From assembly GCF_900105925.1 (NCBI RefSeq), contig NZ_LT629791.1:620001-684000 (forward strand): a stretch of 64,000 bases of DNA, written 5' to 3'. Source of the DNA: Jiangella alkaliphila (GTDB lineage: Bacteria; Actinomycetota; Actinomycetes; Jiangellales; Jiangellaceae). The position numbers were made by a program, and so were the translations under genes. Below are positions 42,383-51,423 of this stretch, one piece after another. The notes under the pieces were generated by a model that made no database searches, was not told the origin of the DNA, and saw only the letters and a list, made by a program, of their open reading frames with translations. Within the stretch, counting starts at the first letter, position 1. Each line of letters starts with the position of its first letter.

Positions 42383-43909
42383 ATGAGTCTCGACACGGAG
42401 AAGACGCAGGTAGATGCCCGATCCGGACGGCGGTGGTGGACGCTGGCGGTGGTGAGCGCGGCGCAGCTGCTGGTCGTCCTGGACGGCACGATCGTGAACA
42501 TCGCGCTGCCGTCCGCGCAGGCGGCACTGGGGATGCCGGACGGAAGCCGGCACTGGGCGATCACCGCCTACGCGCTGACGTTCGGCGGGCTGCTGCTGAT
42601 CGGCGGGCGGGTCAGCGGCGTTCTGGGGCATCGGCGGTCGTTCCTCATCGGGCTGCTCGGCTTCGCCGCCGCGTCCGCGCTGGGCGGCGCGGCCGGATCG
42701 CCGGAGCTGCTGTTCGGCGCGCGTGCCCTGCAAGGAGTGTTCGCCGCGCTGCTCGCCCCGGCCGGGCTGTCCTTGCTGTCGACGACGTTCACCGGGCGGG
42801 ACCGGGGCCGGGCGTTCGGGGTGTTCGCGGCCGTCGGAGCGGCGGGCTCGGCGGTCGGGCTGATCGCCGGGGGGCTGCTGACGGAGTACCCCGGCTGGCG
42901 CTGGTGCCTCTACGTCAACGTGCCGATCGCGCTGCTCGCGGCGCTCGGGGCAGGCCTGGTGCCGGCGGACCGGGCGATCCGTGACCGCAACCGCGGCCGG
43001 CTCGACGCCGACGGCACGCCTACCACCCCCGGTACGAACCCGGCGCCGGCCGACCGGGCGACCCGCGACCGCGGCCGGCTCGACGTCAGCGGTGCGCTGC
43101 TCAGCCTGGCCGGGTTCGCCGCGCTGGTGTACGGGTTCGCCCGGGCCGAGTCGCTGGGGTGGGGCTCGGCGCGAGTGTGGACCCTGCTGGCCGGCGGGCT
43201 GGCGCTGCTGGCAGCGTTCGTCGTCGTGGAGTCGCGGGCGGCCCGGCCGTTGCTGCCGCTGCACGTACTGCGCCACCGGGCCCGTGCCGCCGCATTCGTC
43301 GCCGTGACGCTGCTGTTCATCGCGATGTTCGGGTTCTACCTGTTCATGAGCTACTACACGCAGACGGTGCTCGGATACTCGCCGGTGCGGGCCGGCCTGA
43401 CGCTGATCGTCAACGCCGTCGCCGCGCTGGCCGGGTCGGTGTTCGTCGCCGGGCGGCTGTACGGGCGGGTCCGGCCGGCGGCGCTGATCGTGCCGGGCCT
43501 GCTCGCCGCGGCGGCCGGGACGCTGCTGCTCACCCGGCTGACCGCGGACACACCTGACGTGTTCGTGCTGTACCTGCTGCCGGCGATGGTGCTGACGGGG
43601 TTGGGCCTCGGCTGTGTGCTCTCGCCGACGGCCGGCCTGGCCACCGAGGGCATGCGCGGCCACGACATCGGCGCCGCGTCGGCCACCTACAACGCCGCGC
43701 AGCAGGTCGGCGCCGCGCTGGGGACAGCCCTGCTCAACACGGTGGCCGCGGCCGCGACAGCCGCCGCCGTCGGGTCCACGCAGGCCGCCGCCTCCGTGCA
43801 CGGCTACACGACCGCACTCGCCGTCGGCGGCGGGATCCTGCTGGCGGCCGCCGCGCTGACCGCTGTGCTGCTGAGCTCTCGCCGCCATGGTTCCTCCCAT
43901 CCGAGTTGA
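42383..43909 (+). CDS. MFS multidrug exporter, DHA2 (14-helix) type
   Basis: A 508-residue drug/proton antiporter. The family start WWTLAVVSAAQLLVVLDGTIVNIALPSAQ is in helix 1, with LFGARALQGVFAALLAPAGLSLL (motif C region) and GRDRGRAFGVFAAVGAAGSAVGLI. A cytoplasmic loop carries a duplicated PADRAxRDR...GRLD unit. The start is uncertain: ATG 42383 follows a close GGAAG, and ATG 42374 gives three more residues. The stop codon lies inside a large hairpin. Substrates cannot be predicted. Confidence 0.88.
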   Translation: MSLDTEKTQVDARSGRRWWTLAVVSAAQLLVVLDGTIVNIALPSAQAALGMPDGSRHWAITAYALTFGGLLLIGGRVSGVLGHRRSFLIGLLGFAAASALGGAAGSPELLFGARALQGVFAALLAPAGLSLLSTTFTGRDRGRAFGVFAAVGAAGSAVGLIAGGLLTEYPGWRWCLYVNVPIALLAALGAGLVPADRAIRDRNRGRLDADGTPTTPGTNPAPADRATRDRGRLDVSGALLSLAGFAALVYGFARAESLGWGSARVWTLLAGGLALLAAFVVVESRAARPLLPLHVLRHRARAAAFVAVTLLFIAMFGFYLFMSYYTQTVLGYSPVRAGLTLIVNAVAALAGSVFVAGRLYGRVRPAALIVPGLLAAAAGTLLLTRLTADTPDVFVLYLLPAMVLTGLGLGCVLSPTAGLATEGMRGHDIGAASATYNAAQQVGAALGTALLNTVAAAATAAAVGSTQAAASVHGYTTALAVGGGILLAAAALTAVLLSSRRHGSSHPS

Positions 43910-43953
43910 TCTTGAAAGAAGAGTATGCCAACCTTCTTTCAAGATCAACTCGG
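43901..43953. terminator. Perfect 21-bp hairpin at the MFS stop
   Basis: Arms at 43901-43921 and 43933-43953 are perfectly complementary with an 11-base loop. The outer sequence GAGTTGATCTTG is the same as in the 72-bp repeat at 28035. It includes the MFS stop codon and separates two convergent genes. Confidence 0.85.
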
Positions 43954-43990
43954 ACTCGACGGGAGGGACACATGCGTACGAAAGACGGAC

Positions 43991-44030
43991 GTGCACCTGG
44001 CCGTCCTTCTGAAGGAGCGGCCAGGTGCAC
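43991..44030 (-). terminator. Hairpin after the large HtaA surface-protein gene
   Basis: GTGCACCTGGCCG (43991-44003) pairs with 44018-44030, and an inner TCCTTC/GAAGGA stem continues it with one bulged base. It starts 11 bases past the surface-protein stop. Confidence 0.8.
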
Positions 44031-44040
44031 GATCCAGCGG

Positions 44041-47000
44041 TCAGGCCCGGCGACGGCGGTCGTAGAGCGCGACCGCGACGCCACCGGCCAGCAGCGCCAA
44101 GCCGACGATGAGGATCACCGACGGGTCGGTGCCGGTGTCCGGCAGGTCGCCGTCGCCGTCGCCGTCGTCGGCGCCCGGCTCCGATCCACCGTCGGTGCCG
44201 TCGTCCGATCCGTCCTCCGAGCCACCCTCGTCGGAGCCGCCTTCGTCAGAGCCGTTGTCGTCGCCGCCCGGAGAGGCGGCAGTGACGGTGAACGGCGCCG
44301 ACGCGGTCAGCGCGGAGTCCGCGCCGGTCAGGGTGACGGTCGCCGGGCCGACCGGCGAGTCGGCCGGCACGGTCCACTCCAGCGCGACCTCGCCGTCGGC
44401 GTTCGTCGTCCCGCTGACGGTGACCGGCTCGGCCTGCGCCGCCTCGGCCAGCTCGTCGGCGCTGACGAACTCCAGCGGCACCCGCAGGTCGAACTCCCGG
44501 TTGGCCGCCGAACGGTGGTCGGTGCGCAGGTAGAGCACGCAGTCCACCTCGCAGTCGGCGAACTCGTCGGCCTCGACCAGCGTGAGCGACGTCTCGGCGA
44601 CACCGTCGGCGATCGGCACCACGATGTCCTCGCTCCCCGGGTACGGGAAGTTGGTGATCCACCGCGACGTGCCCGACTCGCCGGTCGTGTCGGCACCGCC
44701 GATGGCCGGCGTCGCGACCTCGCCCGGACCGTTGTCGACCGCCGTCAGCAGGTAGAACCCGGCCGGGGCCTCCGGCGTGTTCTCCTCGCTGGTCGGCTCC
44801 AGCCCGGTCAGCGTGACGTCCAGCTCGCCGCCGTCGACGACGAGCAGGTTGCCGTCGCGCAGGACCAGCGGGTTGCCGTCCGCCGAGCGGACCGTGACCG
44901 CCTGGCCGTGGTCGTTGTCGAAGGTGAGCTCCTCCGTCGCGGCGTCGATGAGGATCGTCGCCTCGACGCTCTCCTCGGCGCCGAAGTCGGTGCCGGTGAA
45001 GGTGACCGTGCCGCCCTGCGCGACCGTCTCCGGGTCCACGCTGACCGCGGGGTCGGGCTCCGGCTCGGGCTCGGGCTCCCCGTCCGCCTCCTCGACGGTG
45101 AACGCGGTGCTCGCCAGCGACTCGTCCGCGACGACGAGGTCGACGGTGTGCCCGCCGGTCGCGAGGTCGGCCGGAACGGTCCAGCCGATCTCGACCGCGC
45201 CGTCGTCGCCGACCGTACCGGTGCCGGCCTCGACCGACGCAGCCGTGGCACGAGCGCCGTCGGCCGACGCCGACCCGTCGACCGGGACCGCGAACGTGAC
45301 GGGATCCAGCTCGGTGCCCGCGGGGTAGAAGTCCGCGAACGCCGCCACGCCGTCCTCCGTCAGCGCCGCCGGTACGTCCGACGCCGCGACGACACCGTCG
45401 GTCTCGGTCACCGGGTGGTCGGTGAAGTCCAGCGCCGCCAGCTCGACGCCGTCGTAGGTGACCAACTCACCGGACGACAGCGACTTGCTCACGACGTCGG
45501 CGACCAGCACACCCGCATCGGCCGACGTCACCGTGACCCGCGGGTCGGTGATGGTCAGCTCCAGCAGCGGGCCGGCGCCCATGTCGTGACCGGAGAAGTA
45601 CACCTCACCGCCGAAGGCCAGCGCGGTCGCGTCACCGGTACCCTCGGCGAACCGGAACGTGCCGTCGGCGTTCTCCGTCGCCGGGTCGCGCACCTCGATG
45701 GCGCCGTGCGCGATCGGCCCGTTGATGTAGTTCCGGAACGACTCCTTCACGCCCCAGTCGAGCGTGCCGGTGCCACCCGGCGGCGGCGCGTCGCGGTCGA
45801 CGACGGCGGTCACCGTCGCGCCGGGCTCGAAGCCGGTGCCGGTGAACGTGACCGGCTCGCCCTGGACGGCCGGATCGGGGTCGACGGTGACGGCCGGCGG
45901 CTCCGGCTCCGGGCCGGGGTCGGTCGCGAACGCCACCGCGACGAGCACGTCCTGGCTGCGGTCGGCGCGGTAGTCGACCGGTGTCGCGTCGGAGGCCTGC
46001 GCCGAACTGAAGCTCGCCACGAAGCAGGCGGTCTCCACGCAGTCCACGCCGCTGCCGGTCACAGTGCCGGCCAGCATCAGCATCCGCGACAGCGCGCCGG
46101 ACGCGTCGGCCTGCACGACCTCGTGCTGCAGCCAGCCGGTCGGCCAGCCGTACTCGAGGTCCTGCTCCGCGTTGGCGGTGATCGCCAACGAGATGCGGCG
46201 GTTCGGTGCGAACCCGGTCCCCTCGATCCTCACCTCGGTGCCGACCGCGAGCTCCTCCGTCGGGGTGACCGTGAGCTGCGGGGTGCGGACATCGGCGAAC
46301 GCGATCGGGGTCTGCGTCGTGTACGCCAGGTCCGCCGACGCGTCGACCGGCGACGTGTGCACCGCCAGCGTCGTGCCCGGCTCGACCTCGCCCGTCGTCA
46401 GGGTGATCTCGAACGTGCCGAGCGCCGCCCGGGCGAACGACAGCAGGCCGCTGACCGGCTCGAACGTAACGGTCTCGACGGGGTCCAGCGCCGGCACGCT
46501 GCCGTCGGTGGTCACCACGCCGACGCCGACGCGCAGCCCACCGGCCAGGTCGGCGGGCTCGAACCCGGACCCGGTGACGGTGATCTGGTCGGCGTACGGG
46601 TCGAGGTCCTCCACCTCCGACACGACGATCGTCGGCGTCGGGGCCGGCGGCTCGTCCTCCAGAGTGACGCTGAACGTGACGGGGTCCAGCTCGGTGCCGG
46701 CGGTGTAGAAGCCGGCGAACGCCGCGGCGCCGGCCTCGGTCAGCGCCGCCGGAACACCGGACGCCGACGCGACCCCGTCGGTCACGGTGACCGCGTGGCC
46801 GGTGAAGTCCAGCGTCGCGAACTCGACGTCGTCGTAGGTGACGAGCTCGCCGGAGTCCAGCGACTTGCTCACCACGTCGGCGACCAGCACGCCGTCCGTC
46901 GCCGACGACACCGTGACCCGCGGGTCGGTGACGGTCAGCTCCAGCAGCGGGCCGGCGCCCATGTCGTGACCGGCGAAGTAGACCTCGCCGGCGAAGGCCA

Positions 47001-50000
47001 GCTCGGCCGCCTCCGCCGACCCGGTCCCGGTGCCGCCGGCGAACCGGAACGTGCCGTCCTCGTTCCGCGTCGCCGGCTCGCGCACCTCGATCGAACCGTG
47101 CGCGATCGGCCCGGTGATGTAGTTCCGGAACGACGCCTTGAGGCCCCAGTCGAGCGTGCCCGTGCCGGTCGGCGGCTCCTCGTCGGCGAACGTGATCGGG
47201 ACGAACACGCTCTGGCCGAGGTCGGCACGGCGGCTCGGGAACACCGCGACCGCGCACTCCACCTCGCGGCAGTCGACCACCGTGCCGGTGGTCGACGTGA
47301 ACGTCGGCGCCAGGCCGTCGAGCCGCAGGGCCCACGCGCCGTCGCCCTCGCCGGGTACCAACTGGCTGGTGCCGGCCGGGTTGCGCGGCAGCTCTCGCGG
47401 GTCGCTCGCGGCGCCCAGCGCGCTGGTCTGCACGACCAGCAGGTGGTCGCCGGCGATGAACCCGCCGCCGTGGACCGTGGTCGAACCGCCCTCGGCCGGG
47501 AAATCCGTCGAGTCCAGCGTCACCGACGGCGCGGGCCGTTCGGCGTCGTCGAACGCGATCGGCGCCCAGGCGTCCTGGGTCCGGTCGGCCGGGTCACCGA
47601 AGTCGTAGGCCAGCACGACGCACTCCACGACCTTGCAGTCATAGACGTCGCCGCTGCCGTCGGGGACGAACCGCGACGTGACGGTGTTCAGCGCCGCCGG
47701 AACCAGGAACGAGCCGTCGGCCGTGGTCATCACCCGGGCCGAGCCGATCGCCGTCGGCCAGCTCGACGGGTCCGCACCCTCCACCCGCACCGCCTGCACG
47801 ACCTCGATCGCGGTCTGCGGGTCGAAGCCGGTGCCGGTCGCCTCGACGACGTTGCTGCCGGCGTTGTCCAGCCCGGTCGACGCGGACAGCGTGAGCGCCG
47901 GCCCGGCCGGCTCTTCGTCGGCGACGGTGAGAGGGACGTACAACTCCTGATCGGCGTTGACGGTGCCACCGGCGGCGTAGGTGTAGACGCCCGGCGTGGT
48001 GCCCTCGGGCCACTCGACCGGCTCGCCGGTGGTGCGGTCCGTCGGCTTGGCCAGCGTCGGCTCCGCCGTGAAGGTGCCGTCGGCCGCGATCTCCACCCAC
48101 TGGGCCCTGATCGCGTCCTGGTACTGGGCCGGCACCTGGTCGAGAGCCGCCTGCGCCAGCGCCCACTGCTGCGCGCCGACGGTCCGAGCGGACGACGGCG
48201 CGCCCTGCGACGGCTGCCACTGGTCGGCGAACGAGCCGAACACGACGTAGGCGCCCGCGGGCACGCCGGCCGGGATCGGCGGGCGGTTGCCCTCAGGCGC
48301 GACGTTGCCCTCGGGGTCGAAGCCGCTGCCGCGCACGACGACGGTGTCGCCGTAGGTCAGCTCCGCCTCCGCGACCGGCGTCACGCCGTCGGCCGCGAAC
48401 ACCTCGATCGACGGCTCCCACGTCGGCTGCTCGCCGGGGCCGAACGGGATCGCCGCCTCGGCGTCGTGGCTGTGGTCGCCCGGCGTGATGCTGAACGTGA
48501 CGAGGACGTAGTCCTTCTCCGGGTCGATCAGCCCTGGCTCGACGTACAGCCCGGCGTCGAAGAAGCCGCCGGTGAAGTTGCTCGAGTGGATCTCGCTCCA
48601 CGCGACGGTGTCGGTCTCGCGGTCGAACGTATCGTCACGCGCGGCCCAGACGTCGGCCTCGACGACGGCGAGGGTCACGGTGCCGGTCGGCACCGGGTAG
48701 CCGCCGCCCACCGCCGTGAGGACGAGGAACTCTGCGGCGGGATCGAACTCGGCGCCCTCGGGGAAGGCCAGGGTCGGCTCGCTCGGCGCCGGCAGCACGG
48801 TCAGCTCGGCCGCCTCGGTCACGACGTCCGCGCCGCGGCCGTTGCTGCCGACCGCGCGGACCCGCAGGCCGTCCTGGTCCGCCGTCAGGCCGGTGAGCTC
48901 GATGCTGCTGGCGTTCCCGGCCTCGCCGTGATCGGTCCACGTCTCGCCGCCGTCGGTGCTGGTCTGCCACTGGTAGGTGGGCCGGGGCCAGCCGGCGAGG
49001 TCGGCGGCGAACTGCGCCTGGTAGCCCACGAACGTGGTGACGTCGGCCGGCGACGATCCCAGCGCGGGCGCAGCCGCGTCCTGGACCTGCAGCCCGGCCG
49101 CGCTCGAGGTGATCGACGTCGTGCTGTTGGCCACAACGACGCGCACGTAGGTGCCGGTGTCGGCCGGTGTCACGCCCGGCAGCGTCAGCGTCACGCCGGT
49201 GGCGCCGCCGACGGCCACCCAGTCGCTCGTGCCCGGGTTGCGCCGCTGCCACTGGTAGGTCAGCGCATCGTCGTCGCTCTCGGCGGTGACGGTGAACGTG
49301 GTGTCCTCGCCGGTGACGGCCTGGGTCCACTGCGGCTGGGCGCTGATGGTCACCGGGTGCGCGTCGACGAACTCCGGCACGCCGCCGTCGAGCTCGAGCA
49401 GCACCGGCAGCGGGGGCTTGTTCGGGTCCGCGCTCAGGCCGCTGGTGTGCCAGTACGACGACAGGCCGGTGCGGTAGTGGAAGTCGACGATCGGAGTGGG
49501 CCAGGAGCCCCAGTTCGGGTTCGCGGCCTTCGCCTCGTCCGGGATCGCAGACGTCTCGCGCCGGCCCGACGCCGGGTCGGCCGGGTCGTTCAGCGGGAAG
49601 TAGTCGACGCCCTGGTAGACCGGGGTGCCGGTGACGACGCCGTCCTCGATCGCGACGCCGTCCAGCTCCAGGACCGTGACGCCCTGCTCCGGGTCGAGCG
49701 GCTCCTTGACCGTCGGGTCCTCCATCGACGACGCGAAGCCGCCGACCTCCGCGGTGATGGCGCCGTTGCCCTCGCCGTCGACCGTCAGCACCGGGTCCTT
49801 GACGTACCACGGCACCATGCCGCCGTAGGAGTAGATGGTGAACGCGCCGGTCCAGGCGATGCTGCCGGCGCCGGCCGCGTCGAGCTCACCGGTGCCGCCG
49901 GTGAACAGAGCGCGCTGGTTGATCTTGTCGTCGACCAGCGGCAGGCAGCGGTTCTCGGCGGTCACGGCGGTGGCGCGGCCGTCGGCCAGCCGCTTGAGCA

Positions 50001-51423
50001 GGTAGACGTCGCCGTCCTGCACCTTGTAGCTGGCCTCGGTGCCGTCGGCGATGCCGGCGACGAAGAAGCTGCAGCCGCCGGCGGGCGAGCCGTACTGCGA
50101 GACGAGGTTGATGCCCCACTCGAACGTGGCGTCGGTGACCTCGATCGGGTCCGGGTCCGGGTCGGGCTGCTCGGCGACGGTGAGCGGGACGGTCAGCTCC
50201 TGGTCGGCGTTGACGGTGCCGCCGGCGGCGTAGGTGTAGACGCCGAGGTTGCCGGTGGCAGGCCACTCGATCGGCTCGCCGGTGGTGCGGTCGGCCGGCT
50301 TGGCCAGGGTCAGCTCGGCCGTGAACGTGCCGTCGGGCTGGACGTCGGCCCACTGCGCGCGGATGGCGCTCTGGTACTGGGCCGGCACCTGGTCCAGCGC
50401 TGCCTGCGCGAGCGCCCACTTCTGCGTGCCGACGGTCCGGGCCGACGACGGTGCGCCGGCGGAGGGCTGCCACTGCTCGGCGAACTTGCCGAAGACGACG
50501 TAGGTGCCCGCGGGGACACCGGCCGGGATCGGCGGGCGGTTGCCCTCGGGCGCGACGTTGCCCGCGGGGTCGAAGCCCTCGCCCTTGACGACGACCGTGT
50601 CGCCGTAGGTGAGGTCGGCGTCGGCGGCCGGGGTGACGCCGTCGGCGGCGAGCACCTCGATCGAGGGCTCCCAGACCGGCTGCGCCTCCTCCAGCGTGGC
50701 GGTGAAGGTGATCGGGTCGAGGACGGTGCCCGCGGTGTAGAAGTTCGCGAACGCCGGCACGCCCGCCGCGGTCAACGTCGCCGGCACGCCCGCGGCCGAC
50801 ACCGTGTCGCCGTCGAACGTCAGCGGGTGGTCGGTGAGGTCGAGGTCGGCCAGCTCGACGTCGTCGTAGGTGACCAGCTGACCCGAGTCGAGCGACTTGC
50901 TGACGACGTCGGCGACCAACACGCCGTCGGTCGCCGACGACACCGTGACCCGCGGGTCGGTGACGGTCAGCTCGAGCAGCGGGCCGGCGCCCATGTCGTG
51001 GCCGGCGAAGTAGACCTCGCCGGCGAAGCCGAGATCGGCCGTGCCGGCGTCGGGGTCGGCGGTGCCGGTCGCGTCGGCGAACCGGAACGTGCCGTCGCCG
51101 TTGCGCGTCGCGGGATCGCGGACCTCGATCGAACCGTGCGCGATCGGGCCGGTGATGTAGCTCCGGAACGACGCCTTCACGCCCCAGTCGAGGGTGCCGG
51201 CGACGGCTTCGGCAGCGGTGTCGGCGGTGTTGGCGGTGTTGGCGGTGTTGGCGGCGGGTGGGGCCGCGCCGATGTCAACGGCGGCGGCGCCGGCCGTGGT
51301 GGCCGTGTCGGCTGTCACGGCGGGGGCGGCCACGGAGGGCGCGGAGCCGGCGACCAGTGTGCCGGTGCCGAGCGCGGCGGCGAGCAGCGCCGCCACGGTC
51401 CGTCTGAACGATGTGGTCCTCAC
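44041..51423 (-). CDS. Giant cell-wall-anchored HtaA-domain heme-binding protein
   Basis: 2460 residues. A signal peptide (RTTSFRRTVAALLAAALGTGTLVAGS) is followed by a repeat-built exterior. Three clear HtaA domains start GTLDWGVKASF-like at residues about 75, 1420 and 1884, and a diverged one (ATFEWGINLVSQYG) is near 431. HtaA domains bind heme in Corynebacterium. Between them are two Ig-like repeats (TYQWQ, near 730-830), a module duplicated at 47.9 and 50.2 kb, and many FTGTGFEPG-type IPT-like beta modules. An acidic Gly/Ser spacer leads to LPDTG (2427-2431), a helix and DRRRRA, a sortase signal. The GTG overlaps the upstream gene by GTGA. It probably collects heme at the surface for the divergent importer. 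Confidence 0.88.
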   Translation of the reverse strand: MRTTSFRRTVAALLAAALGTGTLVAGSAPSVAAPAVTADTATTAGAAAVDIGAAPPAANTANTANTADTAAEAVAGTLDWGVKASFRSYITGPIAHGSIEVRDPATRNGDGTFRFADATGTADPDAGTADLGFAGEVYFAGHDMGAGPLLELTVTDPRVTVSSATDGVLVADVVSKSLDSGQLVTYDDVELADLDLTDHPLTFDGDTVSAAGVPATLTAAGVPAFANFYTAGTVLDPITFTATLEEAQPVWEPSIEVLAADGVTPAADADLTYGDTVVVKGEGFDPAGNVAPEGNRPPIPAGVPAGTYVVFGKFAEQWQPSAGAPSSARTVGTQKWALAQAALDQVPAQYQSAIRAQWADVQPDGTFTAELTLAKPADRTTGEPIEWPATGNLGVYTYAAGGTVNADQELTVPLTVAEQPDPDPDPIEVTDATFEWGINLVSQYGSPAGGCSFFVAGIADGTEASYKVQDGDVYLLKRLADGRATAVTAENRCLPLVDDKINQRALFTGGTGELDAAGAGSIAWTGAFTIYSYGGMVPWYVKDPVLTVDGEGNGAITAEVGGFASSMEDPTVKEPLDPEQGVTVLELDGVAIEDGVVTGTPVYQGVDYFPLNDPADPASGRRETSAIPDEAKAANPNWGSWPTPIVDFHYRTGLSSYWHTSGLSADPNKPPLPVLLELDGGVPEFVDAHPVTISAQPQWTQAVTGEDTTFTVTAESDDDALTYQWQRRNPGTSDWVAVGGATGVTLTLPGVTPADTGTYVRVVVANSTTSITSSAAGLQVQDAAAPALGSSPADVTTFVGYQAQFAADLAGWPRPTYQWQTSTDGGETWTDHGEAGNASSIELTGLTADQDGLRVRAVGSNGRGADVVTEAAELTVLPAPSEPTLAFPEGAEFDPAAEFLVLTAVGGGYPVPTGTVTLAVVEADVWAARDDTFDRETDTVAWSEIHSSNFTGGFFDAGLYVEPGLIDPEKDYVLVTFSITPGDHSHDAEAAIPFGPGEQPTWEPSIEVFAADGVTPVAEAELTYGDTVVVRGSGFDPEGNVAPEGNRPPIPAGVPAGAYVVFGSFADQWQPSQGAPSSARTVGAQQWALAQAALDQVPAQYQDAIRAQWVEIAADGTFTAEPTLAKPTDRTTGEPVEWPEGTTPGVYTYAAGGTVNADQELYVPLTVADEEPAGPALTLSASTGLDNAGSNVVEATGTGFDPQTAIEVVQAVRVEGADPSSWPTAIGSARVMTTADGSFLVPAALNTVTSRFVPDGSGDVYDCKVVECVVLAYDFGDPADRTQDAWAPIAFDDAERPAPSVTLDSTDFPAEGGSTTVHGGGFIAGDHLLVVQTSALGAASDPRELPRNPAGTSQLVPGEGDGAWALRLDGLAPTFTSTTGTVVDCREVECAVAVFPSRRADLGQSVFVPITFADEEPPTGTGTLDWGLKASFRNYITGPIAHGSIEVREPATRNEDGTFRFAGGTGTGSAEAAELAFAGEVYFAGHDMGAGPLLELTVTDPRVTVSSATDGVLVADVVSKSLDSGELVTYDDVEFATLDFTGHAVTVTDGVASASGVPAALTEAGAAAFAGFYTAGTELDPVTFSVTLEDEPPAPTPTIVVSEVEDLDPYADQITVTGSGFEPADLAGGLRVGVGVVTTDGSVPALDPVETVTFEPVSGLLSFARAALGTFEITLTTGEVEPGTTLAVHTSPVDASADLAYTTQTPIAFADVRTPQLTVTPTEELAVGTEVRIEGTGFAPNRRISLAITANAEQDLEYGWPTGWLQHEVVQADASGALSRMLMLAGTVTGSGVDCVETACFVASFSSAQASDATPVDYRADRSQDVLVAVAFATDPGPEPEPPAVTVDPDPAVQGEPVTFTGTGFEPGATVTAVVDRDAPPPGGTGTLDWGVKESFRNYINGPIAHGAIEVRDPATENADGTFRFAEGTGDATALAFGGEVYFSGHDMGAGPLLELTITDPRVTVTSADAGVLVADVVSKSLSSGELVTYDGVELAALDFTDHPVTETDGVVAASDVPAALTEDGVAAFADFYPAGTELDPVTFAVPVDGSASADGARATAASVEAGTGTVGDDGAVEIGWTVPADLATGGHTVDLVVADESLASTAFTVEEADGEPEPEPEPDPAVSVDPETVAQGGTVTFTGTDFGAEESVEATILIDAATEELTFDNDHGQAVTVRSADGNPLVLRDGNLLVVDGGELDVTLTGLEPTSEENTPEAPAGFYLLTAVDNGPGEVATPAIGGADTTGESGTSRWITNFPYPGSEDIVVPIADGVAETSLTLVEADEFADCEVDCVLYLRTDHRSAANREFDLRVPLEFVSADELAEAAQAEPVTVSGTTNADGEVALEWTVPADSPVGPATVTLTGADSALTASAPFTVTAASPGGDDNGSDEGGSDEGGSEDGSDDGTDGGSEPGADDGDGDGDLPDTGTDPSVILIVGLALLAGGVAVALYDRRRRA
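45290..45775 (-). repeat. HtaA domain repeat, C-terminal copy
   Basis: Encodes the HtaA unit opening GTLDWGVKESFRNYINGP and GEVYFSGHDMGAGPLLELTITDPRVTV. It matches the copies at 46670-47165 and 50690-51200 along most of its length. Confidence 0.8.
46670..47165 (-). repeat. HtaA domain repeat, middle copy
   Basis: Encodes GTLDWGLKASFRNYITGP through SGVPAALTEAGAAAFAGFY. The nucleotide sequence is close to the other two copies, so duplication is fairly recent or maintained by gene conversion. Confidence 0.8.
47925..48419 (-). repeat. Duplicated 165-residue module, copy 2
   Basis: Encodes WEPSIEVFAADGVTPVAEAELTYGDTVVV through VNADQELYVPLTV. The copy at 50175-50672 is nearly identical in protein sequence. 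The module includes a helical stretch (ALAQAALDQVPAQYQDAIRAQW) that may contact heme or wall components; this is inference. Confidence 0.8.
50175..50672 (-). repeat. Duplicated 165-residue module, copy 1
   Basis: Encodes WEPSIEVLAADGVTPAADADLTYGDTVVV through VNADQELTVPLTV, directly after the first HtaA domain. The same order (HtaA-linked, then helical module) recurs partly downstream, so blocks were copied as units. Confidence 0.8.
50690..51200 (-). repeat. HtaA domain repeat, N-terminal copy
   Basis: Encodes GTLDWGVKASFRSYITGP through VPATLTAAGVPAFANFY, just after the signal peptide and an Ala/Thr-rich stretch (about ten NTANTA-like residues). Confidence 0.8.
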
